Assembly: GCA_022605405.1 (NCBI GenBank)
Contig: JABYQQ010000016.1
Coordinates: 186,001-250,000, forward strand
Reading direction: 5' to 3'
DNA from: Earliella scabrosa
Lineage: Eukaryota; Basidiomycota; Agaricomycetes; Polyporales; Polyporaceae
Length of the DNA: 64,000 bases
Part shown: piece after piece, positions 55,519 to 64,000 of the stretch
Layout: every line of letters begins with the position of its first letter
Position numbering within the stretch: position 1 is the stretch's first letter
Notes under the pieces: model-generated
Databases searched by the model: none
What the model saw: only the letters and a program-made list of their open reading frames with translations
What the model was told of the DNA's origin: nothing
Made by a program: the position numbers and the translations under genes

Positions 55519-55962
55519 CGCGTCTGACCGCGTCGCGAGAGCTGAGCGAGACCAAGTTAGCTCGACGTGGCGGATGGCGGAGAGGAGCAAGACGCGTCGC
55601 GCGCGTTAGCGCCGAAGCTTCCTCCTCTTCCTCCTTTCTCCATACATCCATGCTCGGTCTGAAAGGACGACTCGCGGTAATACACTGGTGATCTCCACTG
55701 CCCGTTCTACAGATTTGGACCATTCTGGCTCAAGGCTGGACGCGAGTAAAGGGTATAGGGTGCTTGCTGATGCTCACGAGTATGTCCCACCCTCTCTCGC
55801 CCGCCTGAAAATATTCACAATTCTGGGCTCATAGCGGTTGGGATTGGACCAACGGAGCTGGTACCCTCGCGATTATGATTACGCGCTATGTGATGCGCTC
55901 CGGTACTCGTTGAGTCGTACGCCCGCAGTTATCGCGAGTTCGAGCGTAGCTAATTCATACGC
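55519..55962. promoter_or_regulatory. ALG12 promoter side
   Basis: Upstream of ALG12; no gene or clear box identified. It ends at the TA target of the MITE that follows. Confidence 0.4.
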
Positions 55963-55964
55963 TA

Positions 55965-56561
55965 CAGCTGATTGCATATTTGGTGGCCGCCCAACTCCGA
56001 CTGACGCGCGCGCACTTTCGACGCAAGAAAATCAAGAAAATCAGAAAATTCAGCCCCTCCCTCGTTACTCATACAGAGGCTTTGAAACTGCACATGTAGA
56101 TACCTTTTAGCCTGCCCGATGTACCTCCGTTTTCCGAATTGTCGTATCTAGTCACATGGCGGAGTTACAGAAGCCAGGTCATCCACCAATGCTGAGAGCC
56201 TTTGACAGAGTGTTAAGCCACAGTTGCCTACTTCCAATCCCTCAAAAGGACTTGAATACATCCTGAAGCGTTCTCGATGTCCCCTCAATGCGATACCGTT
56301 GATATTCAGGGAGCCATTGCTTTGCAACGGTCTGCTTTGCGTGGGGGTCTTTAGGCGCCCATCGACGACTACATGAAAGACTGATGGATTTATTGTCTTT
56401 CCACCCAGAAATGCCTATATGCCTTCGTTCGAGTCCCTGACATTGCCTGAGAGATGAATCTGAACAGCGAAACCGAGTTGCGCTACATGGATTTTCTATT
56501 TTTTCATGCGCGAAGTGCGCTGTGCAATTCGGCGCTTGGCCACCAAATATGCAACCAGCTG
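55965..56561. mobile_element. TA-flanked MITE, Tc1/mariner-pogo-like
   Basis: A 597-bp element whose ends are inverted copies (left CAGCTGATTGCATATTTGG, right CAGCTGGTTGCATATTTGG when reversed). The similarity fades over about 80 bp, with indels. The dinucleotide TA flanks both sides (55963-55964 and 56562-56563). A TA duplication and a CAG start are typical of Tc1/mariner and pogo/Fot1 elements. There is no transposase frame inside, so it is non-autonomous. Its divergent repeats suggest it is older than the 21975 element. Confidence 0.7.
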
Positions 56562-56563
56562 TA

Positions 56564-57271
56564 TGCAACAGAAGCTCTTCGATGATTATCCCCTCGCGCC
56601 TCCCACGGAGATAAGGGTCACTGACGTACCTCCTGGAACCTCGCCAGCATATTCAACATCCTCATTTGTTACGGCGCCCAATCTGTTCTCTTCGCGCTGG
56701 CTTAGTACGACGTTCACTTGAGGAGCTGGTGAACGGCAGGGCGCTCGGACGCGCGGCCCTAGCCGCGAGCGCCTGTTTTTGCTTCCCCTCACCTTCCACA
56801 CCAACCTTCCGCCACGATCAAGAGGGTGATGACTCAGCTCTAGTTCTCTTTGACCTCAAAACTGTCTCAGCTGGGTGAAGACACTCTCCGACTGCTTAGC
56901 AGTTCAAAGACGCAACAGGATCCCAGCCCAGGCTTGTATCCCACCGTTCGTCGCATGCTCGAGATTAGTCTACACATAGCGCGCTTTGCGACGCCGCTGG
57001 GGTGTGTGTATAGTGGATGACAGTCTGACTGCTTGCTAATACATCTTCCCTTTGACGCGTTGGCTAGGATATCAAAACGTCCCACACCATGATAACTTGA
57101 CTTCTCGTAAGAGTAGGCCACCGTCTTGGCATGTGGGAGACAGGCGCGACGGTCGAAGTGGTCAGACCAGGGGTACTTATATTGGCTCCATGAGTAGTCC
57201 GACCTGCTCTTCCACATTCGCACCCTTCAGCTCGACCTTCACACCTGTTCATACGCATCGCCACCGCCAAC
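56564..57271. other. intergenic region before MDR gene 2
   Basis: No supportable gene. It contains the promoter of the next gene, including TATATTGG at about 57178 and CT-rich sequence near 57200-57245. Confidence 0.4.
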
Positions 57272-58613
57272 ATGCAGAAAGCCCTCCTCTTGCCCTCGCG
57301 CGGCGGTCAATGGGCTCTGGGAGAAGCCCCGATTCCTGTCCCTGGTCCGCAGGATGTACTCGTCAAGGTCATGTCGACCGCTTTAAATCCGATCGACTGG
57401 AAGCTCGTCGATTCCCCCTTTTCCGAGATCATCCCCGAGTATCCGTTCATCTCTGGTACCGACGGTGCAGGGATCGTTGAAGAAGTGGGTGCAGAAGTTA
57501 CGACGCTGGCTAAGGGCGACAGGGTGTACGTATGCACATCAGCTCATATCGTGGACATGTGAGATTGACGACGAGACCTCATTCCATGGTGCATAGCGTC
57601 TTCCAAGGTTGGTTCGCCAATCCGCTTGCCACGTTCCAGCAGTCCTGCTTGGTACCTGCTGCAATTGCCGCGAAGGTACGTGCAGTGGTCTTCTCTTGCC
57701 CTCCTAGAGCATTGTCCTAGAAGGCGAGTTCTGACGTCAACTGTCCATGATAGATCCCGGACAACGTCTCCTTTGATCAAGCAGCCTCTTTACCCCTCGG
57801 CCTCGCCACTGTGTTCCTCGCACTCTACAACCATGATCCCAGCACCGAGAAGACTCTCCGCTTCCCACCTTTCTGGGAAGAGTCCGGAAAGGGTGCGTTC
57901 GACGGCAAGCCCGTGTTCATCATCGGCGGCGCATCCTCTGTCGGACAGTATGGTGAGTGCCCGCCGCCTCCCTCACTATCACAGCTCTCAGACTGACTGC
58001 GCACCCGCAGCGATCCAAATCGCGAAGCTTGCTGGGTTCTCGCAGATTATCACCACCGCCTCCCCACGCAACACCTCTCTGCTCACCTCGCTCGGTGCGA
58101 CGCACGTCCTCGACCGCGCGCTCCCCCCGGCTACCATTCTCGCCGAGCTCCCGAAGCTCACTGGCGGTAAACCGCTCGAGTTCGTGTACGATGCCGTTTC
58201 GCTCGAGGATACACAGGCGTTCGCATACCAGGTGGTCGCCCCGGGTGGTCGCCTGGTGATCGTGCTCCCCGACGTGATTCCCGCAGAACTCAAGAAGCAA
58301 GAGGGAAGCGCAGAGAAGAAAGTCGTTCATGTCTTTGGGAGTGTGCATTATCCCTTCTGTCGGAAGGCTGGAGAGGAGATGTATAAGAGGCTGACGGGAT
58401 GGCTAGCAGATGGAGTTATTAAGGTGTGTTCACATCGTACTGGTGTTGCTGGAACGTTTACTCACTTCTCGTGCGTTCGAAACGCGTATATAGCCAAACA
58501 AGGTTGAGATCCTTCCTGGAGGGTTGGCAGGCATTCCCGATGGACTCGCGCGGCTCGAGGCATTCAAGGTCAGCGGGACGAAGCTGATCGCGCGTCCTCA
58601 AGAAACTGTTTAA
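57272..58613 (+). CDS. MDR reductase, PKS-ER-like, copy 2
   Basis: Same family and predicted NAD(P)H-dependent reductase activity as the gene at 46753-48043. Exons: 57272-57525, 57597-57675, 57754-57952, 58011-58423, 58494-58613; phase-consistent, 354 aa. The intron positions and the lengths of exons 2 and 5 (79 and 120 nt) equal those of the first copy. Motifs are A-L-N-P-I-D-W-K, F-I-S-G-T-D-G-A-G-I-V, G-G-A-S-S-V-G-Q-Y, A-T-H-V-L-D-R-A, and the final K-V-S-G-T-K-L-I-A-R-P-Q-E-T. All needed elements of the Rossmann fold are intact and zinc ligands are absent. The last intron has a GTGTGT donor. It is the best candidate, with copy 1, for a functional member of the cluster. Confidence 0.92.
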
Positions 58614-59264
58614 GAGACCAGATCTACTTTATCAAGGTTCAGCTACAGTTGTGCAGTGCTCCTACAATCAATCTTGCCTTGAAATATCATGCCAAATGCT
58701 CCATATGGTTCGACTTGATTCGTCCGCTGTCAACTATGGCGTGATGGCAGTACTGGTCCTGCGCAGGACCGGGCTTTGTCATACTCGTGGCGCTTGCACC
58801 ATGAACTCTCGATGATTTGGGCATCTTCGAACCCTTCGATCGCTGCGGAGACCTCTCACGCTGAACTTTCACCGCAGGCTCTGATTAGTTCAAGTTCAAG
58901 GCTGGGCAGCAGGGCGCCCGACATCATGGATACGTGCACTATTCCCCCATTGCAGCCCGATGAACGCTGATAATTGACGTTACTTCGGAATCACTCTTCA
59001 GCTCATGACGAAGCAACGAAGCTGGTTGTGTCGTGTGGCGCGAGGCCCCTACACTTGATCTAGCAACACCCATACCGAGTCAATGACACTGGTATTGAGC
59101 TTCTCTGGTGTGACAGCTACTGACCGCATATGCATAGCATCGAGCTTCTTGTGCGCTCGCATACATAAGTGTGCAAGTATCCCCCCTATGCCCCGCCTCC
59201 ACGCTTTCCCGTCGCTGCTTCCCGACTCGCGTATCAGCAGTGTCTCCCCAGCCCCTTCGAATCT
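58614..59264. other. intergenic region
   Basis: No gene recognised in these 650 bp between two plus-strand genes. It should include the promoter of the next gene. Confidence 0.45.
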
Positions 59265-61464
59265 ATGTCTGCTCTACCGGAATGGGAGCTCTACGCACGT
59301 GAGCTGATGCCTCGTAAACACGGCTATCCCCTCTGGGGTCCAGAACCATCTCCGGAGGACGGCGAGACTCGACTCGGGGACGTTGGGTACCTTCGCAAAG
59401 GCCGCTTCTGGTTCCTCTTCAACTGCTTGCGTCCCGCCACGCATCCGGTCAACTCGAGGAGAGGGGTGCCTCGGGGATTCAAGGTGTTCGCTCCCCCGGA
59501 CGGACGTGGCGCGGACTCTGGGCAGTTCGTGCACGACGCGATCGAGCCTCCGCATGTCCTCAGTGCGAATTGTCAGTCGTTCAGTATCGGTGCTGCAGTG
59601 GGGTATGTGAACTTACTGTTTCCTGTGAGATTCACCTCTGCTCACGCGTACGCTATTCAGGGCTCAAGCTACACCTGCTGCTGCATTGTCCGGAGAGATC
59701 CAGTATCATTGCATGCACCAGACGGGGGCCCTATTGCGGCTGAAAACACCAGGTCACGAGCACTTCCTAGAGTGCGAGGAAAACATCAGACATTACATGG
59801 TGGAGCATATCGACAACTGGTACCGTTACGCCAAGGACCGACGTGGCCTCCGCATCGAGCGTCAGGACATTCTCTTCGTTTCCGGTTTCGTCAAGACGAC
59901 GATATGGGAAGACGTGGTCGCCTTTAGGTATCGGAGCTCCTCCATGAACGTGGATGTTGGCGGGGCTCTCGCGCCTCCCGGAATCCCCGTCCTGTCCGCG
60001 TCAGGAAGGTTCATAGTGTCCATGTCGGAGTGCAGGACCCCCGAGGTGTTTCACCGCTCTGGTCCGCACGCTCGTCTCGAGGATGGAGCTGACGCCAGCG
60101 CTCATGATCAATGCGTCTTCCTCCAGTACATCAGCGTCAAACCCCGCCTCTTTCCGTTCCGCTTACGAGCCGCTGGTGGTCCCCACCAACTACCTCGCAG
60201 CGACTCAGAACGCTTCGGTGATCCACTGCCGATATCCGACTCTGGGTGGGAAGTCTCTGATGAGTCCAATGACACTACCTCTGGGGCAGTCAGTACGTTT
60301 ATGCCTGGTCTACGAATCGCTTTTGATTGCGCTTCCTATCCAGGGCGGGTTTCCTGCCGGTAACTGCGTTCTCGACTATATTCTGGAGGTGCGTATTACC
60401 ATTTCTGAGGCTGCGACGTGTCCACGGGGCGTTTGGCTGACATGCTGCACGACAGCACTCTGATGCAAAATTCGCGTCCGCATCTGCCAGACAGTTCGGT
60501 GCACTCTTTCCGGTTCGTAGCTGTCCCTTCTCTTGTGACCTTGTCTCCGCGCGCTAACGGCAGCCGTTTTTCAGCACTCTTCGTTCCCCGATGATCCCTA
60601 CGCTGCTCTAGAACGGCTGTCGCCCAACATTAGCGTTGACCGTTATGGAAGTGAGCGATTTTGCTTCGTTTATTGAATGCTCGTCGTTTGACAAGTGCTC
60701 CTCCAGTCGGCACCATCGCATGGGACGACCCACGCTCCAAACACTCTCCCTACGAGTTCCTGCGCGTCCACATCTCCAGATCCGTCTACGCGTACCACAC
60801 CTTCCTCCTCCTCTGGCTCTCTTGTACCGCCATCTGTCTGATCCTATGGCTGCTAGACACAGCGCTACATCCGATTCTCGACCCAGTCCCGCGGCTCGAC
60901 GGTCTCCTCGAGCGCCGGGCGATATGTCTCCCCTCCCTCCGCATCAGCATGCTCTCCAGCCTCGCCACCGCGTCCGTCCTAAGCCTCCTCCCGCCCACCG
61001 CGGTCTGCACGGCCGTCACAGCGCCAGCGGCGATGCTCGCGTCCAGCATGCACTTCCACTTCCAAGTCCCAGGCATGTCCTCTCTGGCATCGTCAGCGGC
61101 CTGGGCAGGGGACCGCCTCTCGCTCTCCCATGCGCTCGAGAAATCGTCCCAGTGCGACGCGCGCCCCGCGCTCTACGCGTTCCTGTCCTTCGCCCTCGTG
61201 CTCAACGCTCGGTTCCTGTGGAACCATGTACCGGTGCGTGCTGGCCCCCGGGATGCAGCGGTATGGCCGAGAGTGGACTCCGAGGAGGGACAGCGTCCGG
61301 GGAGCGCGCTGCGAGTGTCGAAGCTGTGGCCGAGGGGACGACCGAAGGGCTGGCCCATGTCGCGCGCGGCGAGCTCGACGGGTTCTTCCCCAGAATGTGG
61401 CGCGAAGAAGAAAAAGGGACGGTGGTATCACGGGCCGCAGAGAGGCCGTCCCGGGCAGGGGTAG
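59265..61464 (+). CDS. uncharacterised Agaricomycete family protein with membrane tail
   Basis: The function is unknown. Exons: 59265-59602, 59661-60288, 60344-60388, 60456-60512, 60575-60650, 60707-61464; phase-consistent, 633 aa. The N-terminus (W-E-L-Y-A-R-E-L-M, G-Y-P-L-W-G-P-E-P, L-G-D-V-G-Y-L-R-K-G-R-F-W-F-L-F-N) and middle (N-W-Y-R-Y-A, D-I-L-F-V-S-G-F-V-K-T-T-I-W-E-D, D-Q-C-V-F-L-Q-Y-I-S-V-K), then D-Y-I-L-E and H-S-D-A-K-F-A, match a large family of Agaricomycete hypothetical proteins that I know only as a pattern. The last exon adds about three hydrophobic segments (Y-H-T-F-L-L-L-W-L-S-C-T-A-I-C-L-I-L-W, then A-T-A-S-V-L-S-L-L, then L-Y-A-F-L-S-F-A-L-V-L), which may be a genuine tail or a second gene wrongly joined. 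Intron 60513-60574 has a weak GTTCGT donor but a good GCTAAC branch. The extreme end after 61234 is uncertain. Confidence 0.6.
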
Positions 61465-61646
61465 ATGCAGAATCGGATACACATGCGAGGTGTGAAGCTT
61501 GTGAAGTCTGGTCAGTCAGGGGTCGGCCATGTAGTCTGAGCACGGTACCGAGGTGTACTATGCAAACACGACTTATCGACGGGCGCATGTCCGTCTTGAT
61601 GCAGTGCAGAACATAAAACAACTACACACCCGGATCCGTTCCAACC

Positions 61647-63684
61647 TCAAGCCGTCTCTTGCGGACGCACAATCAGCTTCGTCCCGCTGACCTTGTCCTG
61701 CTTCAAGCGTTCCAAGCCGTCCGGGATTGCAGCAAGGCCGCCGGGGAGCACCTCGACTCTGTTCGGCTGCGTCATGCATCTTCAGGTCAGCACCCCATTC
61801 GACCGCACTCGTCGCTCAAAGTCGCCGCACGTACCACAATCGCCCCGTCCTTGAGCCACTCCGTCAGCCTGCTGTAGACCTCCACCCCGTTCTGCCTGTT
61901 CGCGGCTGGGTGCACGTTTCCAACCACCTTGACCACCGTCCTGTTGTCCCCCTCCCTCTTCTTCTCCACAGGGACCTGGACGGGCAGCACGACGACCAGT
62001 ACACCTCCCGGCGCGAGCGCATCGTACCCGAGCGTCTGCGTGTCCGCGAGCGAGATCGCGTCATAAACGTACTTGAGGGGTGCGCCGTCCGTGATCTTCT
62101 GCAGCTCTGCCAGGATCGCGGGCGCGGGGAGGCGGCGGTCGAGAATGTGCGTCGCGCCGAGGGACTTGAGCAAGCCCTCGTTGTGCAACGATGCGGTGGT
62201 GATGATCGGGGAGAACTTGCACTGAGGCCAATTCATCATGTTGCTGCAAACAACATTTTGATAATATGGACATAGAAGACTAAATGCTATTGCGATGTTT
62301 CCGGTCTCAACAAGTGTATTGCATACAAAATGGCGCCAATTTTGGTGACATCATGAAGTGGTCAACAACATGTAAGAAGTATTATTAATGATATCTGCAT
62401 ACTTTTCACTAGCAACACAAGAGAGATGTTTGGTATACTGTGATAACATTATGCTTCATGACAGCCGAGTAACACATTGATAGTCTCTTCAATGTTGATC
62501 CTTCAAGTATTATTAATGACTGCTTGTATGCGAGCGCAATATTCTCATGTACAACATTTGAATGACACTTCAAATGCTATCAAAAGGACCTTCAATGCCA
62601 ACATATTGATACCATTCAGAAGGCTATTAAACAACTAACTGGCCAAGAACCCTGACATCATTTCTACGTCATTTATAATGATCTCTGCCTATTGCCCCAC
62701 ATAACAGCTCATTAACTTTTAGTCTTCTATTCTGATATTATCCACCTATCCTCCCACGTAACATGACAACATCTAGATTCATGGACGATTCAGCCTATGA
62801 ATCATGTCTGAATCAAGATTTCTACATCAATATCCGTACAAAGCAGGACCACTCCCATGTTGCCTGGGATAATATCTTGATAATATTAGAATAGAAGACC
62901 AAATATTGTTGGTGTGTTTGTGTAATCAACCTCCTTACAACATGTATAATGCTGCACAAAATGCTATCTCAATAGTACCATTGGCTATATGTGGTCAGCA
63001 TGTAACATGTCATCCGGAGGTTCTGTCCAGGAAATGTTGCAGACAATGTTTGAAATGCTGAATGCATGTTCTGTGCCCTAACATCAGTTCAATCTACGGC
63101 CAATCTCTTGAGTTCTGTCCGTTGCAGTATTAAATATGTGTGATCATATGGCAGCATAATATTTCCAGGGTCAATATTAGGAAAGCAGAAAGACTGCCCA
63201 AACAATGTTCTTAGCATGCTGCACACTGGCATCATTTATGAATTTATCCCAGTGTTGTCTGCAAGAGAATGCTTCTACAAAATTGCTCACATTTTCAATT
63301 TTATCAACACATTGCATGCAATAATACACCAACAACCTTTGGTCTTCTATTCCAATGTTATCAAAATGTTATCCCAGGCAACATGGGATATTGCCCTCAG
63401 TGTTGGACAGCTTTGCGAGCTGGATAGCTGGACGTGAAAGCGCGAGTGAGAGCGCTTGGGAGAGCACATATATGCGCGCGAGACATACCATATTGACCGA
63501 CAGACGAAGAGCCGCCGATGATGAATGCGGGCTTGCCCGCGAACTTGGTCAAGCCGCCCTCTTCCCAGGGTGCAGGGAAGCCGGCGGACTGGGCCTTCGG
63601 GTCATGGTTCCAGATGCCAGTGAAAGAGGTAGCAAGACCGAGGGGGATGGACGCCGCTTGGTCAAACGAGATATTGTCGGGGAT
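61647..63684 (-). pseudogene. MDR reductase copy 3, split by transposon, 5' end missing
   Basis: Same family as the genes at 46753 and 57272. Recognisable parts on minus are exon 3 (63684-63489, 196 nt as in copy 1), intron 63428-63488, the start of exon 4 (63427-63403), a 1183-bp insertion, the rest of exon 4 (62216-61835), intron 61767-61834, and exon 5 (61766-61647, 120 nt). Counting one target copy, exon 4 sums to 407 nt, exactly that of copy 1, and the junction reads A-K-L-S-K-F-S-P in frame. So the gene was intact here when the element landed. Upstream of 63684 the sequence lacks an acceptor AG and exons 1 and 2 are not found in the last 316 bp, so the gene is also truncated or broken on that side. 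The Rossmann motif G-G-S-S-S-V-G-Q is kept. Confidence 0.85.
62220..63402. mobile_element. CACTA-like MITE in MDR exon 4
   Basis: A 1183-bp AT-rich insertion beginning CACTGAGG and ending CCTCAGTG, flanked by the 3-bp duplication TTG (62217-62219 and 63403-63405). The ends are imperfect inverted repeats for about 70 bp (sharing CATGTTGC, ACATTTTGATAA and ATAGAAGAC). CACTR ends with a 3-bp duplication are the marks of the CACTA superfamily. No long ORF is present, so it is non-autonomous. Internal copies of the end sequence near 62700-62755 (inverted) and 62853-62925 (direct) suggest two related elements joined head to tail. Confidence 0.82.
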
Positions 63685-64000
63685 CACGTGCCAAGCCCAA
63701 AATGGACACCTGTCCAGAGACTATAGCTTTTCGTCCCCTCATATCAGCCATCTGTCCGCCAGCTCCTGTAGCCCCTTCCTCACTGGTCCGTTCCACCCCA
63801 AAATTTTGCTGCAAGCCCTTTCAACCCTCCTCAGCCCAGGAAAATTATTCGCTTTTTCTCAATCGCTCTCCTTCCTTCTGCATCGTCGTAGGATCAATCC
63901 TGGGTTCACGGGCGCTTCACATGCCGAAAGTGGAATATCTCGGAGTTTTGAGCCGCAGGGCTTTTTTCCTGCACATATCTTCCTGGCGCCCATTTGTTGA
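63685..64000. other. right edge, no gene recognised
   Basis: The sequence switches abruptly from MDR exon 3 to unrelated DNA at CACGTGCCAAGCCC (about 63685). It may be the end of another inserted element or a rearrangement point. No gene is visible. Confidence 0.4.

Overview
The window is nuclear DNA of a filamentous basidiomycete, most likely an Agaricomycete of the Polyporales type. The evidence is the gene structure: many short introns of about 48-90 nt with GTRNGT donors, CTRAC-like branch sites and YAG acceptors. The gene families also fit: HET-domain proteins, F-box/LRR proteins, expanded PKS-ER-like MDR reductases, Zn2Cys6 regulators and a Ty3/Gypsy chromovirus. There is no rRNA, tRNA or CRISPR that I can support. 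All spliced models were built by eye from frame, phase and splice signals; those described as phase-consistent close to a multiple of three.

Layout. 0-9 kb: a small protein with GPVGEG repeats, then a very large 14-exon gene (2153-9148) encoding about 2087 aa with two long D-[IV]-P-x arrays around a conserved basidiomycete core. 9-12.4 kb: mostly non-coding, one weak small ORF pair. 12.5-16.1 kb (minus): a Pps1-type dual-specificity phosphatase. 16-24.5 kb: gene-poor, containing a MITE with 29-bp perfect terminal inverted repeats and a 10-bp target duplication (21975-22347). 24.5-28.6 kb: an HSP20-like protein and a HET-domain protein. 28.6-33 kb: gene-poor, with a decayed MDR reductase remnant. 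33-37 kb: two convergent F-box/LRR paralogues, one with an in-frame TGA, the other frameshifted and 5' truncated. 37.4-45.2 kb: a complete, apparently very young Ty3/Gypsy chromovirus with identical 656-bp LTRs, a 5-bp target duplication, an extra ORF before gag, and a primer-binding site complementary to its own predicted RNA 5' end (Tf1/sushi-style self-priming). 46.7-48 kb: an intact MDR reductase. 48.7-50.9 kb: a second HET protein. 50.8-53.3 kb: an unusual regulator with three tandem Zn2Cys6 clusters. 53.4-55.5 kb (minus): ALG12 mannosyltransferase. 55.9-56.6 kb: a TA-flanked MITE. 57.3-58.6 kb: a second intact MDR reductase. 59.3-61.5 kb: an uncharacterised Agaricomycete family protein with a membrane C-terminus. 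61.6-63.7 kb (minus): a third MDR copy split by a CACTA-like MITE.

Working picture. Housekeeping genes (PPS1, ALG12) are set in an accessory landscape of duplicated and decaying families and recent transposon insertions. The most interesting items are the triple zinc-cluster protein, the self-priming chromovirus with its extra ORF and spliceable leader, the giant D-I-P repeat protein, and the clean CACTA-like insertion whose removal restores the exon length of the MDR paralogue.
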